A DNA stretch of 23,919 nucleotides from Chitinophagaceae bacterium. Its GTDB lineage: Bacteria; Bacteroidota; Bacteroidia; Chitinophagales; Chitinophagaceae. Both the position numbers and the translations under genes were made by a program. The notes beneath the pieces are model-generated. The model was not told the DNA's origin. It saw only the letters and a program-made list of their open reading frames with translations, and made no database searches. The DNA is taken from assembly GCA_003151295.1 (NCBI GenBank), contig PLXD01000454.1, positions 1 to 23,919 of the forward strand. Direction: 5' to 3'. Positions 13,432 to 22,719 of this stretch are shown piece after piece; positions within the stretch are counted from its first letter, which is position 1, and every line of letters starts with the position of its first letter.

Positions 13432-13781
13432 TGAACACCGTAGGAGAACGTATTAAAAAAAGCCGCACCCAGGCCGCAATGACCCAAAGCGATTTAGCCG
13501 CAAAGGTGGGGATTTCTTATGTGCAGATTGGCAGGTATGAAAAACGCGGAGCTGTGCCTTCTTCGGATGTGCTGGCTAAACTGGCCGATGCCCTTGGTAC
13601 TACCACTGATTTTTTAATGCACGGCTCCCTCCAGGATAAAGCCTCCTCTCAGATAAATGATAACGAACTGTTGAGCCTGTTTCGCTCCGTGGAGAAGATG
13701 AACAATGAAGATAAATCCGTTATCAAAACGGTTATTGACGCCCTGGTTACCAAACGGCAATTGCAACAACTGGCGCAGTAA
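13431..13781 (+). CDS. XRE-family repressor-like regulator, module 2
   Basis: The start at ATG 13431 gives 116 residues (MNTVGERIKKSRTQAAMTQS) and matches the module 1 regulator from its first residues. A longer in-frame extension to 13269 reads through the operator region and is not believed. The HTH_XRE domain covers about 4-63 (SDLAAKVGISYVQIGRYEKR); the tail ends VTKRQLQQLAQ as in the paralogue. It diverges from the primase operon and converges with the MNT-HEPN gene (25-bp gap). The recognition regions of the two XRE proteins differ at several positions, in line with their different operator words. Probable repressor of module 2. Confidence 0.9.
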   Translation: MNTVGERIKKSRTQAAMTQSDLAAKVGISYVQIGRYEKRGAVPSSDVLAKLADALGTTTDFLMHGSLQDKASSQINDNELLSLFRSVEKMNNEDKSVIKTVIDALVTKRQLQQLAQ

Positions 13782-13806
13782 AAACGAGCCCTGTAGACCG
13801 GTCCCT

Positions 13807-14667
13807 TTATTCCAACATATTGAACGATGCAATTTTTTCTTTGCAGATCCGCTCTGCGATCGCCTGTAGCTTTCTTACCCGCTCGATCAGGCGCGTAAGC
13901 TCGTCCGTTGTAATTACATAATCATCTTTATACCGGGCGTCAATATAGCCTTTCAGTAAAAGGTCGAACAGGTGGGCCTCCAACTCGCTGTTGCGCGGGA
14001 ATACCCCGGCCAACTCTACGGAGTAGCGTTTCGTATAACGGATCAGCTTGTCCAGGTTATGCGTCTTGGGCTTATAGCCCGTAAATACCAGGATGATCGC
14101 ATGGTAGGTACGCTCGGCCGCCTGGTGCAATACAAACGCAGATTCTTTCAGGGTGCCGTTTTGTTTGGCATAGACGCTCATTCCCAAAAAGTTAACGGCG
14201 CTGATAAACCACTTATCATAATCCGCCTGCGCCAGGGCCTTTGCCTCCGAAGGGTTGAGCTGCCGCCGCTCGGCCAGCGGCACGTTGCCGGCATCATACA
14301 GCATAATGCCCTCCTTCTCGATATCGCTAAAAAAATACTGCCCTTCGCTGAGGTGCTTGTTGATGTACCCGATGTTATGAGTGATCGCGTTTACCGGCGT
14401 CTTATACCGGCAACGGTTCTCTATGATGTCCTGGATCTCGTAGTCCTTTCGCTTCTCATCCGCCTTTGTGATCACCAGCAGGTCGTAGTCGCTCACATAC
14501 TCATACGTGATATGACCCTCCGTAAACCGGTCCTCTACCCAACGGCCCGTAGCATGGCTGCCGAACAAGATCACCTTCTCCGGGTCCACCGCACCCACGA
14601 TGATCTCCGTGATCTCTTTAAGCTGCGCTTGCTTATGCTCCGGTAAATGTTCGAGGGAAGTCTTCAC
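13807..14667 (-). CDS. Nucleotidyltransferase-HEPN fusion protein
   Basis: I prefer the GTG at 14667, which gives the start MKTSLEHLPEHKQAQ usual for this family (286 residues); an ATG at 14733 would add 22 residues. The N-terminus is a minimal nucleotidyltransferase with GSHATGR (36-42) and SDYDLLVI (59-66). The C-terminus is a HEPN domain with ESAFVLHQAAERTYHAI and KPKTHNLDKLIRY. Separate MNT and HEPN genes form known toxin-antitoxin systems in which the MNT modifies the HEPN RNase. In a fused protein of this type the activity is less clear. It lies directly downstream of the RHS immunity candidate and convergent to the module 2 regulator; module 1 has no counterpart. A defence or regulatory role is possible. 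Confidence 0.85.
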   Translation of the reverse strand: MKTSLEHLPEHKQAQLKEITEIIVGAVDPEKVILFGSHATGRWVEDRFTEGHITYEYVSDYDLLVITKADEKRKDYEIQDIIENRCRYKTPVNAITHNIGYINKHLSEGQYFFSDIEKEGIMLYDAGNVPLAERRQLNPSEAKALAQADYDKWFISAVNFLGMSVYAKQNGTLKESAFVLHQAAERTYHAIILVFTGYKPKTHNLDKLIRYTKRYSVELAGVFPRNSELEAHLFDLLLKGYIDARYKDDYVITTDELTRLIERVRKLQAIAERICKEKIASFNMLE

Positions 14668-14738
14668 AGCTAACAGTTTGCTATACTGTAAAGCTAGGGA
14701 AGTTTCAATAACCAAAAATAAAAAACCAGACAATGGCT

Positions 14739-15224
14739 CTAAACCTTTGAGGCATTAATTATATCACAAAAATACTCTTTTATAAAAGTTCCATAGTTAT
14801 AAAACTGATCGTATCGACTGGCGATATCAATCTTAATATTTTCAATCTCATTATCTTTTAACCTTAACACTTTTCTTAAGGCCCACTTAAATAAACTATT
14901 TTTCGGATTGCTCCGATATGCCTTATCGAGCAGTCTGACTCCATCTTCTTCCTTAAGTAAAGGGGCAAAATACCAGAAAGCTACCGTTAGCATCCATCCA
15001 ATAATAAAATTGTAGTCCGCATCATTGGTATAGGTATTCTGATAAGTTTCAACATTTCTCATTAGTATATCCTTTATGTCGCTCTCGGAGAAATTTTCAC
15101 AGGAGACTCCTTCGACTAATATATACCATGTTAGAAAGATTTCTATTATCAGCAATTCCTTATCGAGCCTCTTTTGCAAGAGCTTTGCTTCTATATTAAT
15201 AACCATGTCGTTAAAATCATCCAT
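14739..15224 (-). CDS. Candidate immunity protein for the full RHS toxin
   Basis: A 161-residue, strongly helical and acidic protein without a signal peptide that I do not recognise (EAKLLQKRLDKELLIIEIF, FIIGWMLTVAFWYFAPLLKE, RLLDKAYRSNPKNSLFKWAL). It starts 17 bp after the stop of the RHS gene, a spacing almost equal to the 15 bp in the orphan pair. Its AT-rich base composition is unlike the neighbouring primase genes and typical of exchangeable toxin/immunity cassettes. The immunity assignment rests on position; sequence and size fit other helical immunity proteins. Confidence 0.65.
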   Translation of the reverse strand: MDDFNDMVINIEAKLLQKRLDKELLIIEIFLTWYILVEGVSCENFSESDIKDILMRNVETYQNTYTNDADYNFIIGWMLTVAFWYFAPLLKEEDGVRLLDKAYRSNPKNSLFKWALRKVLRLKDNEIENIKIDIASRYDQFYNYGTFIKEYFCDIINASKV

Positions 15225-15241
15225 TACTTCTGTTATAAATT

Positions 15242-18200
15242 TTAGGGGATAAAAGCTGTGCCTATCCGAGGAACTCCGTTAACCACAGCCCCTCTAATTG
15301 TTACGTCATATCCATAAATACTAACCACTTTTTCAAAAACACCTGAAGCAGGCAAACTGCCGGTTTGCCCTAAAGACAAATACAAGCGTCTGATAATATT
15401 TGCTTCACTACCTGCCTTTGATAATAATAATCCAAGATTGTGTTTTGAGGCTAAGATATGAGATATGCTATTTGTATTAGCGAAAGTTGAAGCAATCCCT
15501 TGTCTCACTTCTGCCAAACCAATATCTGCTGTTACATTTACTATAGTCGATGATAATCGTCCAACAGGAATACTCGCCGCCAAATTTACCATCGCTTGGC
15601 CGGTATTCTGTTTAACATCATAAGAATCATGTCCAGTAACCCATGTATCTACAAGATTATATGCCTGTGCTAACGGATTGAACCTGTTTAACTCATAAAC
15701 AATATCAGTTCCAATATTATGATCACCTTGATCTTGACTAGCTGTATTATCCTTTGAATTTGAGGAACCACCTTGTATAGGCGCTGCTATTGTTGACGGC
15801 GGGGGGTCAACAGTTACTGTAGGTGCAGAAGCACCGCAGTTGCTTTTGCACGGAAGGGCTGCTGTTACAACAGCATCTGGCATTGGGGTAACCCCTGAAT
15901 CATGCGTACTATCATTGGCTAAACCCAACGGATCATTTAATAAAATGGGATTGTCATTAGCAAACGAATACGGACTATACCCTTCATTTAAATCGGCTAA
16001 AGGATCGGTTTGCCAGAACCTTCCAAGTTGCGGATCGTAACTGCGACAATCTGTTTCGTAGAGTTCTAAACCGGATCCATCGCTAAACTCTTTATTAGCT
16101 AGCTCTGTACCGTCATTGTACCTGTACTTATTTTCAGCGTAATTCGTCTTCAATGCCTTATCACTAATGCCGGCCATGGTGAGGCCGAACGGATAATAAT
16201 GCGTCTCTTCTAATAACGGCCCACGTTTGTCTTGTATTGTGACATTATCAAAGAACACATCCTGCGCACTCTCGTTGCTGACATATATATAAAGATACCC
16301 ATTTTTCGGAATGGTGGTAGGGAGATTTGCGGCCATCGCTTGTTTCTGCGCCGGACTGACAATGGTAGGGACTTGAGTCACTCCTCCTGTTACATAATTC
16401 ATTCGATCATCAAAAAGCGCCCAGTTCAAAAACGCTTTAGGGGAAGTGGGAGCGTAATCTGCATCCTTTGCACTTAAGAATGTTGGTAAGGAGGCTGCAA
16501 AGGCCGCATTAACACCCGTTTGTTCAGCCGGTATCAATTCGCCGCCACTTAGCCCGATAGCGCTCGTCGCCAGCATAGGCAACAAGCTATTGAGCAGGCT
16601 GGGTGGACTTGTTGGAACCTGCAAGGGCGCATTGTACCAGCCGTATGTACTGGCTGTCACGGTATCCCCTGCCATGACCTTTAAGATAATGGCTGGCCCT
16701 ACCCGTTTGTTGATACTGCTACTGGCGTTTAAGCGTGATACATAATGGTTGCTGGTATCGGTATCAAAGCCCGTTGGTTTGGCGAATTGGGTGCTACTTA
16801 CGCTATCAAATAAGGCATTTTCAACGGTCGCATTCGCCTGCTCCATCGTGGCGGCATAGGTATCCTGCTGGGTCTCTTCGGAGAGCACCATTCGTGTATT
16901 GCCTAGATGATCTTTTATAAAGTAATCGTATACATATTGGAGATTGGAAGGGGTATAACCGGTTGCGGGCGTATCAAGCTTTACCCGGATGCGGCCTTCT
17001 TCATCCCCGATAAATTGTAAGGTATCGTTGTGGTAAACATAGGCACCCGTATAGGTAGTGGTAGTCGTTTTTACAGGCGTAGCCGTGCTGTCCAAGGTGA
17101 TCTTTTTCCACTTGGTACCCGTAGCATCATAGAGATAGTTGACCGTACCCTTTCCTCTGATCGAGATCGTCTGCGGTAGGTTCAGGATATTATAGCTGAT
17201 ATTGCTAATGTTCTTGTTGCTATCTACCACCAGGTTTCCGTTGCCATCGTAGGCATAGTCATTGCCGGTATTCGTGCCGTCTTTAAAATCTCCCAAGGGA
17301 GCCGTATTACCGCTGTTATCGGTGACGCTGGCAAGTCTGTTGCTCCACCCCCCGGCCTGCAAGTAGCCGTATTGCAGATGGTCGATGACGGCCGAACTGG
17401 TTAGGACAATCCCTTTTTGCTGCATCTTCAGTATATTGCCATTGGCATCATACTGAAGACTATCTACATTGAAATCGATATTAGCGTCTTTCACATAACC
17501 GCTACCCTCGTTTTGAGTAAAATCCCCTTTTACTAAACGATTTGCATTGTCGTATGCATAGCCGTAGGCCCGCGCTACCGGATCACCCTTGCTGATCCAT
17601 GAAACACCTGCGATGTTGCCATTTAACTGGGTGAGGTTATAGCCATAGTCATAGCCGATATCCTCTCCAAACCAATTAGACGTGCTGCCGCCACTCACAT
17701 AGTTTCGATTGATTCCTTTGAGCCATCCTCGAATGGTGTAATTATAGGTTAGGGTTTCCACCGGTTTGGCACCGAGTGCTTTGGTCGATAATCTACCCAG
17801 TTTGTCATAGGTGATCGTGTTGATGGTTTCAGCGGTTGTGGACCCATTCAGGTATTGTTTGGTACTTAACGGTCGCCCCTGCGCATCATAATTGATTGCA
17901 GAAACAAGCATATTCCATTTGATGGGACCGACCGTAGAAACAAGGCTATGAGTGGCGCAGGAACTCAAAACCTTACCACTAAAATCATATTGTGTCGTGA
18001 GCGTGTCCCATCCGGCAGAAATATTTTGTACCTGTACTTGAGTCAACCGGTTGTAATCGTCATAGAAACTGGCGTTATTTAAATACTGGTTGTTGTTCAA
18101 TATTTTGACCCGTTTGCCCGTCGCTACGCCTCGGGTATGTAACGTTACTGCGGGGGTGATTGCATAGGCTCCACTCAGAATGACCGGCAAGTCGGTACTG

Positions 18201-21200
18201 TTGTTGAAATTGGTCGTGAACTGCTGGCTGATACTGATATCCGAGCGGGATTCCCAGCTATAGTCATCATAGAAGGTTTCAGTAAGCGCCGAATCAGCAG
18301 TTGTGATAGTAGGGTAGGTGATACTGGTATTGGCTAGGTTTTGATGATATACCCGGTTGTTCGCACTCGGAAATAGAGCCGTCTTTACCGGCCTGTCCAG
18401 GCTATCAAATACGGCCACCGTCCATTCATTTTGTGCCCGCAATAGCGAATCCTGTGTCATCACGACCCGGTTCCTGGCATCGTAGACCATATCCACCTCT
18501 CCTGCCCCAGGCACTCGTTTAGTGAGTATCTTTCTGGCCTGGTCATAGTTATACTGAAAACAGAGTTCATTGCGAACAGTTGGGTTCAGGTTCCATCCAT
18601 TAACCGAGGCATATTGCACGGCTTTGGGAGACAGCACATACCGCAATTGATTGAACACATCATATACATAATACGTGGATAGCCAACCCGTGTACCCGGC
18701 ATATAGCGTATCTGACAATTCCACCTTCTTCAAAATGGTTTTTCCCTCCATATCCTTATATTCCATGACCTTATTTTCTTGCTCATCGGTGGTTATCAAT
18801 AGCTTTAGGGTGCCAGGGGCATATTGGCCGGCTATCCTGGGCGTGTCGGTTAGGTTGGTACCGATCTTCCAGATATACACCGAATCCTGTGTCGTGTTGA
18901 AAGTATAATCCTTTCGCACTCCGATATTATTACCAGTCCAGCTATTGCCGGGAACGGTAGTCTTCAAAACCCTGTTCTCCGGTGATCCATCATAAATATT
19001 ATTGGAATAGTAGAATCCCTCCTGGTTATTAAAAAAGGAATTATAAAAAGCCGGCTGCGCTGTAGTAGGGTTGGTCCGGAAATTGCCCGTATTACTGCTA
19101 TCGTAATAAGGCAGGTATTGCTGCATTACCCGACCCAGGGGGTCGTAGTTCACCACCGAGATCAGGTCCTGGTTGTCTGGGGTTGCCTGCTTGACGACTG
19201 TCTGGATTTCCCGGCCTAGATCATCCAGGTAAGTCGTTGACTGTTTATAATCGGACACGGTAGTAAGCCCCTTGGCTGCCGCCAATGTCGTCACACCGGG
19301 TTTTTCCACTTCCCAGTTCCGCACGTAATTGATCTTAGTGGGGATGATCGCTGAAAGTGTATATGAATTTACCGGGACGGCCGTGATAGAACCACTGGCG
19401 GTGGATTGGGTGACGGTATTGGGCGCATTGAGGCCTGTCGTTCCCACGACCTTGATTTTTACTTCATTGTAATAACTGGGTACGTTGGAGTAGGCACTTT
19501 GGACCCCATTGGTGACATACCTGCGGAAATACGTGGTCTTGGTAAGGCCGGGCGTGGTATAGTTCTGCGCGTTGCCGCCGCTGATATTGGTCCAAACTAC
19601 TTCGTCATAGGATTGCCGCCATTGATACGAATAAGTAGCGACCGTTCCTCCATTGGCGGCTGTGCCAGTCAAATTCACAACGGTGCCGGAACTTACTGAC
19701 TGGGCAGGAGGGGATAGCGTACCGGGATCGTAGATGACTATTTTAACGGGGATAATGATTGTATTGGAATTGGCGGTAAGTCCCTCGCAGGTTACTTGCC
19801 GGTAATAGGACACAGAAGTCGCCAATAGCTGCGATGCCGGGGGTTGGTAATTGGGAAGCTGTCCGCCTTCGATAATCTCTCCCTGGGTGGAAGAATACCA
19901 TTGATACGTATAATTGGTGTCGATCCCTCCCGTTGGCGCTGTTCCGGTAATAGGAAGCGTGGGCGCCGTATTCCAGGGAAGTGAATCGGTACTGGCATAG
20001 GAAATGGTCCCCCCCATTAAAATCGGGAAAGAAACGACATGAGCGGTATCGCTATAAGCGGTATCGGATCCACCAATTACCCGCCGCCGGTAATAATTAT
20101 TCTGGGAGGCAACTGCATACGTTGTAGGTAAATTACTCCCTTGCTGGTAAGTAATATCGGTATAATTTATAGAATCCGTCGATTGCTGCCATTGGTAGGT
20201 ATAGACCCCCAGACAATTACCTCCATAAGATCCACTACAATTCAATGAAAAGGGTTGGCCTGTTTCTACATTGAGGATCGGGATTCCTATCGCACCTTTC
20301 GCTAACGGGAGGGTTTGGACATTTACTCCCAACGTATAATATTTCCCTCCAAATACCGTTACGGTTATCGATTTGTTGCCCGGAGAGGTCCATTGCGCGG
20401 TGACAGTTTTGTGCCCGTTCGGGAAAGCGGGCGCTACAATACTGCATCCTACACAAGTCCAGTTGTATTTGGTAGTATCCTCCAGCACTGTGAAACGGAA
20501 ATAATTCGCTGTCTGTCCTGTCCATACATTGACCAGCCCATTAAGGGTGTCGTTCTCAAAACCAATGGTGTCTACATTGCTATAAGCAGTCTGAAGTCCC
20601 ACCGACACTTGCAACCGGAAATAGGAGGTTGCGGTAATAGTGGGAATAGGTAGGGAGATAATATTAGCGCCACTTATATTTGTCCAGGTGCTGCTATTTA
20701 ATTGCTGCCATTGATACACATAACAATTTACTCCCGAGCAGGCGCCCCCCGTAACCGATTGTACCACCATCGGAACGCCCGTAGCCCCTGCTATATTCAC
20801 CAATTGATAGGCAGGAAGGGCTTTACCCACTATAAGAGTTGGTATTTTGACAACTACTTTTCCCGGGAAAGAATAAAGGGTAGGACCGCCATTTAAAGAA
20901 ATAGCCACCCGGTAATAAGTCGTGCTGGTAAGTAGTAAAGGCGTGAATACCGTATCGACTGCGTTTGTGATATTTGTCCAGATGCTGCTATCCGGAGAGC
21001 TTTGCCACTGATAGGCATTGGTCGAATAACTGCCATAAACTCCAGTGACCCTTAATTGTCCTGGGCTGGTATTATACAAAACAGAATCAATCGCAGGGGT
21101 GATCGTCCCGGTCTCAGGCATCATTTTCGCAGGAACACTATTGGCAGGTACGCTATGATTGGTTACCACGGCCCTGAAATAGGTGGTAGCCGTTAAGGCT

Positions 21201-22033
21201 CCCGGCGTATAGGTCGTACTGGTCGAACCGACATTGGACCATGTGACACTATCCGTGGAACTCTGCCATTGATAGGTATACGACGTACCATCTCCACCGG
21301 ATACCCCCGTCAGCGTTAAGGTTCCCGGGCTGGTATTATAGGTAAACGCTTTAACCGATGGAGAAACGACACCTCCATTCAATTGAGGATACACAAAAAC
21401 GGTGGCTACACCGGAATATCCGTTTACAGTAGTGGTACTGGAAAACACCCATCTTTTGTAATAAGTAGTCTGGGTGATCGCCGAACTTGCTGTAAAGTTT
21501 TGTGAAGTAGCCCCACTGACTGCCGAATAAGTGATATTGTCTGTACTTTGGTACCATTGATAGGAATAGGTGGTGGTGCCCCCCGAACAAATACCGCCAC
21601 TGGCAGCCGAGCAGGAAATCGTGGCCGGTGTCGTATTGTAATATATGGTTTGCGATCCTCCCGCAGTAATACTGCCTACCACCAGGGCCGAAGCCATCGT
21701 AAAAGTAAGCAATGCGCCTGACCCATAGGTAATGGATCCGCTTGTTGCCCCTGTGTTCCAGGTCACCTGCAATGAGGTAGTGCCCGTTGTCGTACCACAA
21801 TTAGGCCTACCGGACACTGTCCCATTAGTCACACAATAGTTATAAGTCCCCGAGCCTGATATATGGTATGTGTAGGCTATTCCCGTACTCACACACTGGG
21901 CCTGCCCCTGGCACTCGAGCATGCATATTATAGAAAAAAGCAGTGTGGTCAGTCTAAAAAGGATGGTCCGGTTTATTGTTAAGGGGTGCAACATGTAAAT
22001 TAGTTGATAGATCCGTATAATAAGGTTTAACAT
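15242..22033 (-). CDS. Secreted RHS/YD-repeat polymorphic toxin (2263 aa)
   Basis: Hydrophobic signal region at 1-44 (a start at Met14 gives a more usual signal peptide). Residues ~45-860 hold about seven Ig-like units, each marked by YQW (158, 254, 341, 440, 613, 710, 803) and a later YYR/YFR. A DUF6443-like segment begins near 899 (INYVRNWEVEKPG, TTYLDDLGREIQTVV). YD repeats follow to about 2000, building the RHS shell. The core ends with [20 protein letters not shown] and NDPLGL (~2038). The last ~225 residues form the variable tip, ending SISHILASKHNLG, VFEKVVSIYGYDVTIRGAVV and PRIGTAFIP. I believe this is a nuclease-type polymorphic toxin domain but cannot name it with certainty. Its ATG abuts the upstream gene's stop (TAAATG); immunity gene 17 bp downstream. 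Role: contact-dependent or secreted antagonism. Confidence 0.9.
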   Translation of the reverse strand: MLNLIIRIYQLIYMLHPLTINRTILFRLTTLLFSIICMLECQGQAQCVSTGIAYTYHISGSGTYNYCVTNGTVSGRPNCGTTTGTTSLQVTWNTGATSGSITYGSGALLTFTMASALVVGSITAGGSQTIYYNTTPATISCSAASGGICSGGTTTYSYQWYQSTDNITYSAVSGATSQNFTASSAITQTTYYKRWVFSSTTTVNGYSGVATVFVYPQLNGGVVSPSVKAFTYNTSPGTLTLTGVSGGDGTSYTYQWQSSTDSVTWSNVGSTSTTYTPGALTATTYFRAVVTNHSVPANSVPAKMMPETGTITPAIDSVLYNTSPGQLRVTGVYGSYSTNAYQWQSSPDSSIWTNITNAVDTVFTPLLLTSTTYYRVAISLNGGPTLYSFPGKVVVKIPTLIVGKALPAYQLVNIAGATGVPMVVQSVTGGACSGVNCYVYQWQQLNSSTWTNISGANIISLPIPTITATSYFRLQVSVGLQTAYSNVDTIGFENDTLNGLVNVWTGQTANYFRFTVLEDTTKYNWTCVGCSIVAPAFPNGHKTVTAQWTSPGNKSITVTVFGGKYYTLGVNVQTLPLAKGAIGIPILNVETGQPFSLNCSGSYGGNCLGVYTYQWQQSTDSINYTDITYQQGSNLPTTYAVASQNNYYRRRVIGGSDTAYSDTAHVVSFPILMGGTISYASTDSLPWNTAPTLPITGTAPTGGIDTNYTYQWYSSTQGEIIEGGQLPNYQPPASQLLATSVSYYRQVTCEGLTANSNTIIIPVKIVIYDPGTLSPPAQSVSSGTVVNLTGTAANGGTVATYSYQWRQSYDEVVWTNISGGNAQNYTTPGLTKTTYFRRYVTNGVQSAYSNVPSYYNEVKIKVVGTTGLNAPNTVTQSTASGSITAVPVNSYTLSAIIPTKINYVRNWEVEKPGVTTLAAAKGLTTVSDYKQSTTYLDDLGREIQTVVKQATPDNQDLISVVNYDPLGRVMQQYLPYYDSSNTGNFRTNPTTAQPAFYNSFFNNQEGFYYSNNIYDGSPENRVLKTTVPGNSWTGNNIGVRKDYTFNTTQDSVYIWKIGTNLTDTPRIAGQYAPGTLKLLITTDEQENKVMEYKDMEGKTILKKVELSDTLYAGYTGWLSTYYVYDVFNQLRYVLSPKAVQYASVNGWNLNPTVRNELCFQYNYDQARKILTKRVPGAGEVDMVYDARNRVVMTQDSLLRAQNEWTVAVFDSLDRPVKTALFPSANNRVYHQNLANTSITYPTITTADSALTETFYDDYSWESRSDISISQQFTTNFNNSTDLPVILSGAYAITPAVTLHTRGVATGKRVKILNNNQYLNNASFYDDYNRLTQVQVQNISAGWDTLTTQYDFSGKVLSSCATHSLVSTVGPIKWNMLVSAINYDAQGRPLSTKQYLNGSTTAETINTITYDKLGRLSTKALGAKPVETLTYNYTIRGWLKGINRNYVSGGSTSNWFGEDIGYDYGYNLTQLNGNIAGVSWISKGDPVARAYGYAYDNANRLVKGDFTQNEGSGYVKDANIDFNVDSLQYDANGNILKMQQKGIVLTSSAVIDHLQYGYLQAGGWSNRLASVTDNSGNTAPLGDFKDGTNTGNDYAYDGNGNLVVDSNKNISNISYNILNLPQTISIRGKGTVNYLYDATGTKWKKITLDSTATPVKTTTTTYTGAYVYHNDTLQFIGDEEGRIRVKLDTPATGYTPSNLQYVYDYFIKDHLGNTRMVLSEETQQDTYAATMEQANATVENALFDSVSSTQFAKPTGFDTDTSNHYVSRLNASSSINKRVGPAIILKVMAGDTVTASTYGWYNAPLQVPTSPPSLLNSLLPMLATSAIGLSGGELIPAEQTGVNAAFAASLPTFLSAKDADYAPTSPKAFLNWALFDDRMNYVTGGVTQVPTIVSPAQKQAMAANLPTTIPKNGYLYIYVSNESAQDVFFDNVTIQDKRGPLLEETHYYPFGLTMAGISDKALKTNYAENKYRYNDGTELANKEFSDGSGLELYETDCRSYDPQLGRFWQTDPLADLNEGYSPYSFANDNPILLNDPLGLANDSTHDSGVTPMPDAVVTAALPCKSNCGASAPTVTVDPPPSTIAAPIQGGSSNSKDNTASQDQGDHNIGTDIVYELNRFNPLAQAYNLVDTWVTGHDSYDVKQNTGQAMVNLAASIPVGRLSSTIVNVTADIGLAEVRQGIASTFANTNSISHILASKHNLGLLLSKAGSEANIIRRLYLSLGQTGSLPASGVFEKVVSIYGYDVTIRGAVVNGVPRIGTAFIP

Positions 22034-22663
22034 TTAATTGCCATCGACTGTCGCTTCATTGGAAAAAGCAATGGACCCTGAGGCCACTTCGACCACCTTC
22101 CTACGATAATAAATAATTTGGTTTCCAGGCGTCGAAAACGATAGATTTTGCTCCTGCGCTCCAGTGATATCTGTCCAACTCATCATATCATAAGATTCCT
22201 GCCATTGATACCTGTAGGAAGGGGAGCAGTTTCCCCCGGAAGCGGCAGAACAATGAATAGCAGCAGGAATATGATCGGCGAATACAGCCTGAAGATGAGA
22301 GGAAGAATCAATAGAGCCCCCTTGCAGTGCCTTCGTTATTGAAACCTTTATTGAAGCAGTTGCCGAATCACTGGTAACCAAAATATTACCTCCTTTATTT
22401 TGGTCGTTCCAATTCACCCGTACAAAAGAGATGGAATTGCCGGTAATACACGTACTATCGGTATTGAATATCGTTCCCCCGGTAATGCAAATCTGAAGGG
22501 TAGAACCGGCTTTCCAGGGTCCCGTGATATTATATTGATAACCCACTCCGCTTGTTACAAAAGCGGGACACGTTATGGCAATCTGTGCCGTACAAGGCGC
22601 CAGGCTTGAAAGCAGCAGGATAACAAATACGGGGGAATAAAGACGTCGTTTCAGACAGGTCAT
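22034..22663 (-). CDS. Secreted Ig-like protein, stand-alone copy of the RHS N-terminal unit
   Basis: A 209-residue protein with a signal peptide (RRLYSPVFVILLLSSLAPC, cleavage probably after TAQ) and one Ig-like unit: HCSAASGGNCSPSYRYQWQE, then IIYYRRKVV. It parallels residues ~45-200 of the downstream RHS protein (SCSAASGGICS and SYQW in the same order), so it looks like a duplicate of that protein's first module, complete with export signal. Its TAA stop is immediately followed by the ATG of the RHS gene, implying translational coupling. The function could be an export partner, an adhesin-like cap, or the N-terminal relic of an older RHS gene. Confidence 0.75.
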   Translation of the reverse strand: MTCLKRRLYSPVFVILLLSSLAPCTAQIAITCPAFVTSGVGYQYNITGPWKAGSTLQICITGGTIFNTDSTCITGNSISFVRVNWNDQNKGGNILVTSDSATASIKVSITKALQGGSIDSSSHLQAVFADHIPAAIHCSAASGGNCSPSYRYQWQESYDMMSWTDITGAQEQNLSFSTPGNQIIYYRRKVVEVASGSIAFSNEATVDGN

Positions 22664-22719
22664 ATCAGTCAGTTTGAAGATTAGGTCGAAATGGTTTATA
22701 ATTTATTTTCTCTTATCAA

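Noticed and set aside
13972..14646. 224-aa plus-strand ORF opposite the MNT-HEPN gene
   Set aside because: The minus-strand protein has clear nucleotidyltransferase and HEPN motifs; the opposite frame has none.
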